The position numbers and the translations under genes are program-made. The notes below the pieces were generated by a model. It did not search any database. It was not told where the DNA came from and was given only the letters and a program-made list of their open reading frames with translations. Source: Sulfurimonas sp. (GTDB lineage Bacteria; Campylobacterota; Campylobacteria; Campylobacterales; Sulfurimonadaceae). Taken from it: a stretch of DNA of 64,000 nt. Positions 30,493 to 39,729 of the stretch are shown here, in pieces. Each line of letters begins with the position of its first letter. Position 1 is the first letter of the stretch. The stretch is taken from assembly GCF_029027585.1 (NCBI RefSeq), contig NZ_CP093397.1:186001-250000 (forward strand), written 5' to 3'.

Positions 30493-31299
30493 TTATAAAG
30501 TTATATCTCTTGGATAGTTAAAGTCATGGTTTATCGTTCTTGATGTTAGTTTTGCGATTATTGGCATCTTTCTCTTAAAGTGATTACCGAAAATTCTTCG
30601 GATTATCATATCTAGCATCTTGGCATCTATACCTTTTTTAACTATCTCTTCTTTTGTTAATCTGTCTTCAACATAAAGCTTCATCGCTTCATCTAACTGA
30701 GCATAAGTGTAACCCAAGTCTTCTTCATCACTCTGTCCGTCCCATAAATCAGCAGAAGGAGCTTTTTCAATTATGCTTTGTGTTACACCTAAATATTTTG
30801 CTAGTTCATAAACTTCACTTTTATAAAGGTCGCCGATGGGGTTTATGGCACTTGACAAGTCACCAAAAAGTGTCCCGTAACCTAACATAAGCTCACTCTT
30901 GTTACTAGTTCCTAAAACTAAAGCATTTTCTCTTGCCGAAATATCAAAAATTGTTGACATTCTCATACGAGATGAAAAGTTACCTTTTCTTAAATTGTCC
31001 ATATTTGGATTTAACTCTTCATATGCTTTTAACATAGGTTCAATAGATGCTTCTTCACTTCTCATACCAAAATCTTTACAAAGAGCATCTGCATCATCTA
31101 AAGAGTTTTTAGAGGAGTAATGAGAAGGCATTTTCACGCAAAGTAAATCATCTTTAAAAGCTTTATGTGCTAAAACTGCCACAACAGCAGAATCCAACCC
31201 ACCACTAAGACCAATCACAACTTTATTTATTGAAGTTTTACGAACTTCATTGTCTAAAAACCGTTCTAAATAATCTGAAATTTGCGAATATTTACTCAT
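30493..31299 (-). CDS. nadE: NAD+ synthetase
   Basis: NadE makes NAD from deamido-NAD. The 268-residue protein is the short, ammonia-dependent type: it lacks a glutaminase domain. The ATP-PP loop GLSGGLDSAVV is at 30-40, with VLGTSNKSELMLGYGTLFGDL in the middle and KRKMPIIAKL near the end. It leads the nadE-DegT-lpxK-argB group. Confidence 0.95.
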   Translation of the reverse strand: MSKYSQISDYLERFLDNEVRKTSINKVVIGLSGGLDSAVVAVLAHKAFKDDLLCVKMPSHYSSKNSLDDADALCKDFGMRSEEASIEPMLKAYEELNPNMDNLRKGNFSSRMRMSTIFDISARENALVLGTSNKSELMLGYGTLFGDLSSAINPIGDLYKSEVYELAKYLGVTQSIIEKAPSADLWDGQSDEEDLGYTYAQLDEAMKLYVEDRLTKEEIVKKGIDAKMLDMIIRRIFGNHFKRKMPIIAKLTSRTINHDFNYPRDITL

Positions 31300-31415
31300 G
31301 TTTTTTTGAAACCTTTAAATTTCTTTAAGAAAGAACATTATATCTAAATTTAGTAACATTTTAGTTCTACTGTTTGTATAATTTTGTTACAATCACAAAA
31401 AATTTAGGAAAACTT

Positions 31416-32009
31416 ATGCAGATAAAAGTCCAAGCAATGGGTATTTACCAAACAAACTGTTACATTATCACAGTAGATGAGAAAGATTTTATAATTGACC
31501 CAGGAGTAAATGCGACTGAGTGGGTTGTAAAAAATGTGACAAATCCTGTTGCTATTTTAAATACTCATGGACATTTTGATCATGTTTGGTCAAATGACGA
31601 GTTGCAAAAAAAACTAAATGTAAAACTTTACACTCCAAAGGGTGATGTAATGTTACTTAAAGAGAGTAGCTGGATGCCAGACCTACCCCCCTCTACTCCA
31701 GATGTTGAAGTTGAGCCAAATGAAGAGTTAAACTTGCAAGGAGTTAAGATTAAGTTTCATCATTTTCCAGGGCATTGCCCAGGCTGTTCTATGATAGAGA
31801 TAGGAGATGCTATGTTTAGTGGAGATTTTCTTTTTGAGCGTTCAATCGGGCGAACTGATTTTCCTTACTCTTCTACTTCTGATATGAAAGATAGTTTACA
31901 AAGATTTAAAAAGTTTGACTTTGACAAAACTCTCTACCCTGGACATGGTGGTACAACAACCATAAAACAAGAACAACAATTAGCAGACTACTGGATAGGA
32001 CAACTTTAA
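31416..32009 (+). CDS. MBL-fold metallo-hydrolase (glyoxalase II-like)
   Basis: A 197-residue metallo-beta-lactamase fold enzyme. The metal motif is HGHFDH at 51-56, with further ligands in FPGHCPG, MFSGDFLF and the C-terminal LYPGHGGTT. Such short proteins hydrolyse thioesters or related substrates; the substrate is unknown. The ATG at 31416 follows TTAGGAAAA and gives the usual MBL beginning (MQIKVQAMGIYQTNCY). An upstream in-frame TTG at 31374 falls in the promoter region and was rejected. It overlaps the next gene by one base. Confidence 0.88.
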   Translation: MQIKVQAMGIYQTNCYIITVDEKDFIIDPGVNATEWVVKNVTNPVAILNTHGHFDHVWSNDELQKKLNVKLYTPKGDVMLLKESSWMPDLPPSTPDVEVEPNEELNLQGVKIKFHHFPGHCPGCSMIEIGDAMFSGDFLFERSIGRTDFPYSSTSDMKDSLQRFKKFDFDKTLYPGHGGTTTIKQEQQLADYWIGQL

Positions 32010-32716
32010 TGATCAAAGACCATTTTGAAAATAGAGCGAGTGATTGGGACCAAGAAACAAGAAGAACAAATGGTGCAAAAAAAATCGCAGATGCTATTTC
32101 TAAAAATATGAACTTAACATCTAATATGGATATCTTAGATTTTGGAGTAGGAACAGGACTCCTTGGTTTTGAAATCGCAAAGAATGTAAGACAAGTTTAT
32201 GGAGTAGATACTTCTGCAAGTATGCTTGAAAAACTAAAAGCTAAAAATACTCCTGAGTTAAACATACAAACTTTTTGCCAAGACATTGTAAAAGAGCCAC
32301 TAAATCAAAAATTTGATGGTTTAGTTAGTTCTATGACTCTTCATCATGTTAAAAATTTAGAACTATTTTTTAAAACTATTTACAAAAATTTAAAAGATAA
32401 TGGTTTCATAGCTATCGCTGACTTACAAAGTGAAGATGGAAGTTTTCACTCTGATAATGCAGGTGTTTTTCACTTTGGTTTTAATGAAAAAGAACTGTCA
32501 GATATTATAGAAAAAGCGGGTTTTACTCAGGTAAAGTTTGAAGATATCAACACCATAAGTAAACCGCATAAAGATTTCGGAGTATTTTTATTAACTGCTA
32601 AAAAAAAACTAAAAATTTACTCGTCTTCATTATCTAGAAGCTTTAATTTTAAAACATGTCTTTCAGTTATAACAGTTTTAAATTCTCCCTCGAAAACTTT
32701 TATATCTAAGACATGA
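32009..32716 (+). CDS. Class I SAM-dependent methyltransferase with an anomalous 3' extension
   Basis: A 235-residue methyltransferase with the SAM motif ILDFGVGTGLLGFEIAK (about 48-64), the acidic YGVDTSASML motif II and MTLHHVKNLELF. The natural end is probably at about residue 200. After LLTAKKK the frame crosses a run of nine A (32600-32608) and continues for about 37 serine- and lysine-rich residues that overlap the opposite thioesterase gene by 100 bp. One A fewer would stop it at once (LLTAKKN). The substrate is unknown. Confidence 0.8.
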   Translation: MIKDHFENRASDWDQETRRTNGAKKIADAISKNMNLTSNMDILDFGVGTGLLGFEIAKNVRQVYGVDTSASMLEKLKAKNTPELNIQTFCQDIVKEPLNQKFDGLVSSMTLHHVKNLELFFKTIYKNLKDNGFIAIADLQSEDGSFHSDNAGVFHFGFNEKELSDIIEKAGFTQVKFEDINTISKPHKDFGVFLLTAKKKLKIYSSSLSRSFNFKTCLSVITVLNSPSKTFISKT

Positions 32717-33105
32717 GCTTCCACATGAACATTTCTCTTTCTACCCTCTTTATGTCTAACTCTTGCTACAAAATTCACTTCATCATTAAACTTTACAGGA
32801 GATAAAAACTGACATTCACTTCCAACTAAAACTACATTTCTCTCATTTACAGCAAGCATTGCTGCATAATCAGCAGCACTAAATACAAAACCTCCATGAA
32901 TCAAACCTTCATCATCAGCAACCATCTCAGAAATTGTTGTAAGTCTTGTTTCTACATAACCTTTTTCTAGTCTTATAACTTCACCTGTCAAGTCACGATT
33001 TATAGATTCATGTGTGTGTATTTCAACTAAGTTTTCTTCATCTTCTCTATAATCATCAAGCTCTAACTCATCATCATTTACTACTTCTTTTTTATTATCA
33101 CTCAT
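32617..33105 (-). CDS. Hotdog-fold thioesterase-like protein
   Basis: A 162-residue protein with a very acidic N-terminal 35 residues followed by a hotdog domain. The domain has [21 protein letters not shown], where the His-Gly-Gly and Asp belong to the PaaI/FapR type of active site, then [22 protein letters not shown]. It probably hydrolyses or binds acyl-CoA. It overlaps cmoB by 4 bp at its start and its 3' end overlaps the methyltransferase extension on the other strand. Confidence 0.82.
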   Translation of the reverse strand: MSDNKKEVVNDDELELDDYREDEENLVEIHTHESINRDLTGEVIRLEKGYVETRLTTISEMVADDEGLIHGGFVFSAADYAAMLAVNERNVVLVGSECQFLSPVKFNDEVNFVARVRHKEGRKRNVHVEAHVLDIKVFEGEFKTVITERHVLKLKLLDNEDE

Positions 33106-33992
33106 TTTTTATCCTTAATCAGTTTTACATATACTCTTTTTGGAGCTGGATAGCCTTCTACCGTTTTTGATTTATCATTCGCATCTAAAAAGTCTTCTAA
33201 AGACTGCCCCTCTATCCAAGATGTTTTTCTCTGCTCCGAAGCATCTGTAGTGGAAGTTTCTAAAACTTCAAAACTACTAAAACCTGCTCTTAAACACCAG
33301 TTTTGCAGGGCTGGTATAGTAGGTACAAAATATATATTTGGTATTTTTGAGTAAGATGACTCTGGGCATAAGCACATCTCTTCTTTTGCATCTATATAAA
33401 AAGTATCTAATATAACTTCACCTTTATTTTCTAAACCCTTAAAAAGTGATTTTAACATCGCTACGGGGTCACTTCTATGATAAAGAACTCCCAAACAAAA
33501 GATAATATCAAACTTCTCATCATAAAGCTCTAGATGCTCAACACCAAGCAACTCATAAACTATCTCGCTTTTTACAAAATGGTTTATAAAATCAAACTGC
33601 GTTTTATACAAAGGAGATGGGTCAAAACCAACTAAAAGTTTTGGTTTGTCTTCTTGCATACGAAAAAGATAGTAACCATTATTACACCCTATATCGGCAA
33701 CTTTTTTATCTTTTAAATTAAAATGTTTTCTCAAGAGCTTATATTTTATATTACTTTTCCATTCTGCATCTATATAAGTATCAAAAATCTCAAATGGTCC
33801 TTTTCTCCAAGGCATCATCATTTTTGCGATATTTTTCACTTCATATTCATTTGCACCGCTTATCTTTATAACATCACCAAGCTCAACTTTAAATGAGCCA
33901 TCGCATAATGATTCCAATGCTTCACGAAGTGGTTTTATATTTTTCCAAGTCATCCATTTTTCTCTGTCTATTCTTAAATCTTTTAAGTTCAT
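33102..33992 (-). CDS. cmoB: tRNA U34 carboxymethyltransferase
   Basis: CmoB makes 5-oxyacetyluridine at the wobble base of tRNA using carboxy-SAM. The 296-residue protein shows an N-terminal helical region with [19 protein letters not shown]. The SAM fold follows ([16 protein letters not shown], about 97-112; [10 protein letters not shown]), then [11 protein letters not shown] and the C-terminal [17 protein letters not shown] [15 protein letters not shown]. These are strongly diagnostic. I saw no cmoA in the window. Confidence 0.93.
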   Translation of the reverse strand: MNLKDLRIDREKWMTWKNIKPLREALESLCDGSFKVELGDVIKISGANEYEVKNIAKMMMPWRKGPFEIFDTYIDAEWKSNIKYKLLRKHFNLKDKKVADIGCNNGYYLFRMQEDKPKLLVGFDPSPLYKTQFDFINHFVKSEIVYELLGVEHLELYDEKFDIIFCLGVLYHRSDPVAMLKSLFKGLENKGEVILDTFYIDAKEEMCLCPESSYSKIPNIYFVPTIPALQNWCLRAGFSSFEVLETSTTDASEQRKTSWIEGQSLEDFLDANDKSKTVEGYPAPKRVYVKLIKDKK

Positions 33993-34068
33993 TTTATTCT
34001 TTATCTAAGTAAATTTTTGTATAATTATAGCTAAAAGATACAGACCATAATTACTCATAGGAATTTTA

Positions 34069-34962
34069 ATGCGTTTAGAAAAAAAAGCCACCCTTGTATC
34101 AACCTCTGTTGCTGGAGTTCTTGTCTTGATGAAAATGACAGTTGGCATCTTAAGTGGTTCTATCGCTGTATTAGCATCTGCAATTGATAGTTTACTTGAC
34201 CTTACTATTTCACTATTTAACTATTTTGCTCTTAATACTGCAGAAAAAAATGCTGATGAGCAGTTTAACTTTGGAAGAAATAAGATTGAACCACTTGCCG
34301 CTGTAATAGAGGGAACAGTTATCTCTCTATCTGCTCTTTTCATACTTTATGAAGCTCTCGTTAAAATATTTCATCCAAGAGAAATGACATTTATGCAAAG
34401 TAGCATCTGGGTAATGTTAGTTTCACTTATCATTACTTTCTTTTTAGTAATGTTTTTAAACTATGTTGCAAAAAAAACAAAAAATATGGTTATAAAAGCA
34501 GACGCACTACATTACAAAATTGACCTTTTCTCAAACGGTGCAGTTCTAATGGCATTAGCTCTTATTTCAATGACAGGAGAACAATTAATAGACCCTATTT
34601 TAGGTATTGGTATCGCGATATTTATGATTTACTCTTCTATTCCTATCATTAAAGAAGGAATTTTAATGCTCTTAGATGCTGCCCTACCTCAAGAAGACAT
34701 AGAAAAAATAGAGAATATATTAGCAAAGCAAACAGATATTAATGATTATCATTTTCTCCAAACAAGGGAGTCTGGTTCACATATTTTCATCTCTGTTCAC
34801 GCTGTTTTTAATGTTAGCATCTCTTTATATGATGCACATACAATCGCAGACAAAATAGAGTTAAAAATTAAAAATCTTTTTGAAGATAAAATGGTTCATA
34901 CTATCATTCATATGGACCCGTACGATGATTCAGAAATAAATGAGATGGAAGATGAGTATTAA
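34069..34962 (+). CDS. Cation diffusion facilitator family transporter
   Basis: A 297-residue inner-membrane metal-proton exchanger of the FieF/CDF type. Six transmembrane helices lie in the first 205 residues. The metal-site Asp residues appear in ASAIDSLLDLT (about 37-47) and ADALHYKIDLFSNG (about 144-157). A cytoplasmic C-terminal domain with DYHFLQTRESGSHIFISVH follows, as in FieF. The likely substrates are Zn2+ or Fe2+. The gene overlaps the next one at its 3' end. Confidence 0.9.
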   Translation: MRLEKKATLVSTSVAGVLVLMKMTVGILSGSIAVLASAIDSLLDLTISLFNYFALNTAEKNADEQFNFGRNKIEPLAAVIEGTVISLSALFILYEALVKIFHPREMTFMQSSIWVMLVSLIITFFLVMFLNYVAKKTKNMVIKADALHYKIDLFSNGAVLMALALISMTGEQLIDPILGIGIAIFMIYSSIPIIKEGILMLLDAALPQEDIEKIENILAKQTDINDYHFLQTRESGSHIFISVHAVFNVSISLYDAHTIADKIELKIKNLFEDKMVHTIIHMDPYDDSEINEMEDEY

Positions 34963-35689
34963 TTTTTACGCTCTGATCATCGGTACTGAAATTTTAAATG
35001 CTAGACGAGAAGACAAGCATTTTAAATTTGTTCGTGATGAACTACAAAAATATGATGAAGAACTTTTTGCCTCGTTTATTGTAAAAGATGATAAAGAGCT
35101 TATGAAAAAAAGTTTTTCTCTTATAAAGTCTGATGAGAACTCTGTACTTTTTTCGTTTGGTGGTATCGGCTCAACTCCTGATGATTTAACAAGAGAGATA
35201 GCATCTGAAATATTTACACAAAAGCCTTTAGTGCGCCATAAAAAGTTTGAACAAGATATTATAGATAGGTTTAAAAAAAAAGCATATCCAAATAGAATTC
35301 ATATGTCAGATTTACCTCAAGATGCCAAGTTACTTTTTAATGAAGTGAACAATATGTCAGGATTTTGTTTAGAAGATAGATTTTTCTTCACTCCTGGATT
35401 TCCAGAAATGGCACATCCAATGATAAAAGATGTCATCAAAAGTTTATGTTCACAAAGTAAAAAAAAGTTTAGGTTTACCCTACTTGCTAACACAAGTGAA
35501 GATACACTCATTGAGCAAATGAAACTTTTACCACCAAGTGTTGAGTTGTCATCTCTACCTATTTTTATAAATAAAAAACCTCAAGTTGAACTATCCCTTA
35601 GTGGTTATGAAGAAAAAGAAGTTAGAGAATATTTTGAACTGTTTAAAAATGAACTTCAAAAACTCAAAGTAGGCTACAAACTACTTTGA
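34952..35689 (+). CDS. Molybdopterin-binding (CinA N-terminal-like) protein
   Basis: From the ATG at 34952 this is a 245-residue protein with the MoaB/CinA fold: ALIIGTEILNARREDKHF at the start, then VLFSFGGIGSTPDDLTREI (GGxGxTxDD motif) and the FFFTPGFPEMA segment. It lacks the amidase domain of full CinA. It overlaps the transporter gene stop by 11 bp. An in-frame ATG 12 bp earlier is possible, but the chosen start gives the normal family beginning. Its role is unknown. Confidence 0.82.
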   Translation: MSINFYALIIGTEILNARREDKHFKFVRDELQKYDEELFASFIVKDDKELMKKSFSLIKSDENSVLFSFGGIGSTPDDLTREIASEIFTQKPLVRHKKFEQDIIDRFKKKAYPNRIHMSDLPQDAKLLFNEVNNMSGFCLEDRFFFTPGFPEMAHPMIKDVIKSLCSQSKKKFRFTLLANTSEDTLIEQMKLLPPSVELSSLPIFINKKPQVELSLSGYEEKEVREYFELFKNELQKLKVGYKLL

Positions 35690-35932
35690 ATCTTCCTCTC
35701 TCTTATACATAAAACTAAAAGGAATTCTTACTATTTTTGGCTTGTAGCCTGTAAAACCACCCCAAATGGCAACTATACCTAAGCTTAACCAAGTTGGAGC
35801 ACCTAAAAGATTTGCACCGTAAAAAAGTGTTAAACTAACTCCTACAATAATCATAAAATCGACCATAGTATCTACAGATTTTGTGCTTTTTTTTGGTTTT
35901 TCGACATTATTTGCTGGTTTTCTTTTTGACAA
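35681..35932 (-). CDS. Small membrane protein
   Basis: An 83-residue protein with a lysine-rich cytoplasmic N-terminus (MSKRKPANNVEKPKKSTKS), two transmembrane segments (about 26-43 and 47-63), and a basic tail that ends in a glutamate-aspartate-rich stretch. I do not recognise the family. It converges on the CinA-like gene with a 9-bp overlap and lies 40 bp downstream of rny on the same strand. Confidence 0.65.
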   Translation of the reverse strand: MSKRKPANNVEKPKKSTKSVDTMVDFMIIVGVSLTLFYGANLLGAPTWLSLGIVAIWGGFTGYKPKIVRIPFSFMYKREEDSK

Positions 35933-35972
35933 TTTATTTCCTTGTTTTTGGCATTATACCAAAGATTTAAAA

Positions 35973-37541
35973 CTATTTAGCGTACTCAACTGCTCTGCTC
36001 TCGCGTATTACATTTACTTTTATTTCACCTGGGTACTGAACTTTATCTTCTATCTCTTTTGCTATCTCTCTTGACATTAAAACTGACTCATCATCATTGA
36101 TTAGAGTAGCATTAACAATAACTCTTACTTCTCTGCCTGCATTTATAGCGTAAGCTTGTCTAACTCCACTATGTCCAGATGCTATCTCTTCTATTTGAGT
36201 TACTCTTTTTAAGAAACTCTCTAAAACTTCTCGTCTTGCTCCTGGTCTTGCAGCAGAAAGTGCATCTGCAGCACAAACAGCCGCACACTCAATAGAGTGT
36301 ATATCTTCATGCCCATGATGAGCGTATATAGCATTTATAACAATCTCGTTTTCATTGTAACGGTTGCATAAGTCTGCACCTAAATCTACATGATTCCCAT
36401 CATGGTCATGTGTTAAAGACTTTCCTATATCATGGAGTAAACCTGCTCTTTTAGCCAACCTCGTATCTCCGCCCATTTCTGCTGCCATCAATCCAGCCAA
36501 ATGCGCTACTTCAAGTGTATGAGCCAAAGCATTTTGACCATAACTTGCGCGGTATCTAAGTTTTCCTATAAGCTTCATTAGCTCTGGATTCATTACTCCG
36601 ATATCCATGCTTGCAACTATCTCTTCACCTTCATTAAGTATGCCAGCTTCAAACTCATCATTTACTTTAGAAAAAATATCTTCTATTCTAGCAGGTTGGA
36701 TTCGACCATCTTCTATTAGAAGTTCTAGAGTCTTAGTCGCTATTGCCCGTCTATACAGGTTAAAACTACTTACTAGTATGGCATTTGGAGTGTCATCTAT
36801 GATAATATCAACACCCATCAAGGTTTCAAGGGCTTTAATATTTCTACCCTCTTTACCAATGATTCTACCTTTTAACTCATCATTGTCTAGATGCACAAGT
36901 GAAGTTAATCTCTCAGATGCAAAATCTCCAGCAAAACGACTTGTCGCAACTGCGAGTATATAGTTTGCTTTTTTCTTTGCTTCTTTTTTTGCTTCATTTT
37001 CATATCGTCTAACTATATGAGCTATATCAGCGCGTGATTTTTCTTCTATCTTCTTAAGTAAAACATCTTTCGCTTCATCTTGTGTCATTCCTGCACTATG
37101 CTCTATCGTATGCAGTGCTTCATCGATTTTTATCTCATATTTATCTTTTAAAGATTTTACTGATTTCTCATTTCTTTGTAAATCAATTTTTCTCGTTTCT
37201 ATCGCTCTTGCATCGTTATTTATTCTTCTATCTTCATTTTGTTTATAGCGTTTAAAACTATTTTCTTTTCTGATTACATCATCTTCTCGTTGATGTAAAT
37301 CTGCCTTTGCTCTATCTTTCGCACTCTCATAATGTTTTGTAGCTTCAAGCTCTATTTCTTTTGATTTGAGGCTTGCTTTATGCAAAAGATGCTGTGCCTC
37401 ATTTTCTATTGCACTTGCTTTTGCTTTTGCTTTATCTACATAAATATCAAAATTAGCATTAGTAATTTTTTTAGAGATGAAAAATCCAACAAGCCCACTT
37501 ACTGTGGATATTGCACCACTTAGTAGAACTTCATTTATCAT
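35973..37541 (-). CDS. rny: Ribonuclease Y
   Basis: RNase Y is the membrane-tethered endonuclease that starts mRNA decay in bacteria without RNase E-led turnover. The 522-residue protein has an N-terminal membrane helix, a coiled coil of about 150 residues rich in Lys, Glu and Ala, and a KH domain (GRIIGKEGRNIKALE). The HD domain follows with AKRAGLLHDIGK and the H-D pair near residues 362-368. The domain order is the standard one. Confidence 0.95.
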   Translation of the reverse strand: MINEVLLSGAISTVSGLVGFFISKKITNANFDIYVDKAKAKASAIENEAQHLLHKASLKSKEIELEATKHYESAKDRAKADLHQREDDVIRKENSFKRYKQNEDRRINNDARAIETRKIDLQRNEKSVKSLKDKYEIKIDEALHTIEHSAGMTQDEAKDVLLKKIEEKSRADIAHIVRRYENEAKKEAKKKANYILAVATSRFAGDFASERLTSLVHLDNDELKGRIIGKEGRNIKALETLMGVDIIIDDTPNAILVSSFNLYRRAIATKTLELLIEDGRIQPARIEDIFSKVNDEFEAGILNEGEEIVASMDIGVMNPELMKLIGKLRYRASYGQNALAHTLEVAHLAGLMAAEMGGDTRLAKRAGLLHDIGKSLTHDHDGNHVDLGADLCNRYNENEIVINAIYAHHGHEDIHSIECAAVCAADALSAARPGARREVLESFLKRVTQIEEIASGHSGVRQAYAINAGREVRVIVNATLINDDESVLMSREIAKEIEDKVQYPGEIKVNVIRESRAVEYAK

Positions 37542-37556
37542 TTTTTTTCCTATTCT

Positions 37557-38132
37557 CTAACCAACATACCTTCTGGGCCTTATAGCAATTTTGGGTGTCA
37601 ATAGTAAATCACACGCGATATCATATGAATCGCAAATATCTTCTTTAGTAAAACAAATTTCTGGTTGTATAAAAATTGTGTATGGTCTTTTTTTTAACTT
37701 TGCAAAGAAACGATCATACATTCCTTTTCCAAATCCTACTCTTTGTAATCTACCATCTATCCCAGTTGCTATTCCAACCGCAGGTACTATGGCTATATCA
37801 ATTTTATTTATATTTCTTATAGTATTTCCCGCTTCATAAATTCCAAAATTCTTTCTTTTGAGCGGTAATCTAAATGGTACTATCTTAAAACTTGAATCTT
37901 GCATAAATGGTATCAATATTTCACAATTTTTACGCATTTTGTTAAGTGTTTTTCTTATGTCTGCTTCAAATGAAAGAGGATAGTAAAACAGTATTTTTGC
38001 ATTTTTAACATTTTTAAGTTCAGACATCAGTCGTCTGTTTATCATTGCGTTACGATAATATCTACTCTCTTTAGGAGCATTTTTTATTTTTTTTATACAA
38101 TTTTTTCTAAATATCGATTTTGTAAGAGGCAT
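37557..38132 (-). CDS. 5-formyltetrahydrofolate cyclo-ligase family protein
   Basis: The enzyme converts 5-formyl-THF to 5,10-methenyl-THF. From the ATG at 38132 the protein is 191 residues, with LMSELKNVKNAKILFYYPLSFEADI and the C-terminal motif GVATGIDGRLQRVGFGKGMYDRF (nucleotide/magnesium loop). An upstream in-frame start at 38282 would add 50 hydrophobic residues overlapping the 5' part of the next, divergent gene, so I prefer 38132. It lies 15 bp downstream of rny. Confidence 0.86.
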   Translation of the reverse strand: MPLTKSIFRKNCIKKIKNAPKESRYYRNAMINRRLMSELKNVKNAKILFYYPLSFEADIRKTLNKMRKNCEILIPFMQDSSFKIVPFRLPLKRKNFGIYEAGNTIRNINKIDIAIVPAVGIATGIDGRLQRVGFGKGMYDRFFAKLKKRPYTIFIQPEICFTKEDICDSYDIACDLLLTPKIAIRPRRYVG

Positions 38133-38193
38133 ATAAAAACTTTCCGTTATAATTTCACATATTTTACAATAAAAAATAAAACAAAGGTCTTTT

Positions 38194-38748
38194 ATGTTTA
38201 AAAAAATTACACTTACACTTATTTTAACCTCCACATTACTATTTTTAGGTTGTAGTAGCGATGATAATAAAAATGCGAACAATATGGTTTCAGCAAATGA
38301 ATATGTTCTTACAGCACTTGATAAAAAACAATATATTGTAAAAAAAGAGGGTTCTGGATTTTTACTAAAAGGTGCTGAAGGAAAAGTTATTATATTTGAT
38401 ATTTTTGCAACTTGGTGTCCTCCTTGTCGTGGAGCAGCAACTCATCTTAGCTCTCTTCAAGAAAAATACAAAGACGATTTAATTATTATCGGTATTAGCA
38501 TCGAAGATAAAATATTAGACTCAAAACTACAAGACTTTAGAGAAAAATATAACGCTACTTATACTCTTGTAAACTCTGAAACAAATCGTCGTTTAGCAGA
38601 CACAATAGTAAATGAGTTAAAACTGGGAGAGAGATATCCTATTCCTATCATGGCGTTATATAAAGATGGAAAATATATAAATCATTTTATAGGTGCTATC
38701 GAAGAAGAACTTATAGAAAATGATATAAAACTAGCTTTAGAAAAGTAG
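38194..38748 (+). CDS. TlpA/ResA-like thioredoxin lipoprotein
   Basis: A 184-residue lipoprotein: signal peptide with lipobox LFLGC (Cys 20) and a thioredoxin fold with redox motif WCPPC at 74-78 and cis-Pro loop RYPIPIM. TlpA-type proteins reduce disulfides in the periplasm, for example during cytochrome c or copper-centre assembly. It is 10 bp upstream of ftsY, and the divergent promoter region is shared with the cyclo-ligase gene. Confidence 0.87.
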   Translation: MFKKITLTLILTSTLLFLGCSSDDNKNANNMVSANEYVLTALDKKQYIVKKEGSGFLLKGAEGKVIIFDIFATWCPPCRGAATHLSSLQEKYKDDLIIIGISIEDKILDSKLQDFREKYNATYTLVNSETNRRLADTIVNELKLGERYPIPIMALYKDGKYINHFIGAIEEELIENDIKLALEK

Positions 38749-38758
38749 GTTTTAAAAT

Positions 38759-39637
38759 ATGTTTGGTTTTATAAAAAAATCTTTATCTAAAACAGCAGAG
38801 GCTATAAAAAGTGTTGCACCTAAAAAGAAAATCTCTTTTACAAAAGATGAGCTTGAAGATATTTTACTAGAAGCTGATGTTGAATATGACTTAGTTGAAA
38901 TCATCATTGAGCAAACTTATCAGAGCAAAATCACTAGAGATGTTTTACGCTCTAAGCTTTTAGCAACTCTAGCTTACACAACTTACAAAGAACCAAAATA
39001 TCAAGCTCCTTTTGTAGAACTCATTGTTGGTGTAAATGGAGCAGGAAAAACAACAACCATTTCTAAACTTGCTCAAAGATATAAAAATGAAGGCAAAAAA
39101 GTAATACTTGGGGCAGGAGACACCTTTCGAGCAGCAGCCATAGAACAACTCACACTTTGGTCAAAAAAACTTGATATTCCCATAGTTGCTTCTTCTCAAG
39201 GACATGACTCATCAGCCGTTGCTTATGATACTATAAACTCCGCAAAGTCAAAAGGTTTTGACAATGTTATCATAGATACAGCAGGAAGACTTCACACTCA
39301 AACAAACCTCACAAATGAGCTCAAAAAAATAAACCGCATCTGTGATAAAGCACATAAGGGAGCACCACATAGAACTATTCTAATCATCGATGGAACACAA
39401 GGAAACTCAGCAATAGCTCAGGCAAAAGCTTTTAATGAGATGATAGGTATAGATGGAATTATCATCACAAAACTAGATGGAACTGCAAAAGGTGGTTCTG
39501 TATTTTCTATCGCTTATGCTCTTGAACTTCCTATCCTTTATGTAGGAACAGGAGAACAACCTGAGGATTTAGTTCCATTTGACAAGTATGAGTTTGTAGA
39601 TGGTTTACTTGATGCTATTTTTGAAGAAGTATCTTAG
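38759..39637 (+). CDS. ftsY: Signal recognition particle receptor FtsY
   Basis: FtsY is the SRP receptor GTPase at the inner membrane. The 292-residue protein has the short N-terminal part usual in this phylum, the NG domain with P-loop [10 protein letters not shown] (91-100), [23 protein letters not shown] and [11 protein letters not shown]. The GTPase motifs are complete. It follows the TlpA-like gene and precedes a large beta-propeller gene by about 90 bp. Confidence 0.95.
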   Translation: MFGFIKKSLSKTAEAIKSVAPKKKISFTKDELEDILLEADVEYDLVEIIIEQTYQSKITRDVLRSKLLATLAYTTYKEPKYQAPFVELIVGVNGAGKTTTISKLAQRYKNEGKKVILGAGDTFRAAAIEQLTLWSKKLDIPIVASSQGHDSSAVAYDTINSAKSKGFDNVIIDTAGRLHTQTNLTNELKKINRICDKAHKGAPHRTILIIDGTQGNSAIAQAKAFNEMIGIDGIIITKLDGTAKGGSVFSIAYALELPILYVGTGEQPEDLVPFDKYEFVDGLLDAIFEEVS

Positions 39638-39729
39638 GTAATCTCAAAAAGGTCTTGATTTTTTTTCATAAAGATATTATATCAAATTGTAGCCTTTCTT
39701 TGTGAATATAATTTAGTTATAATTTAATC

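Noticed and set aside
38133..38282. Longer start for the 5-formyl-THF cyclo-ligase
   Set aside because: The extra 50 residues overlap the divergent TlpA-like gene and its promoter, and the family begins near the Met at 38132.
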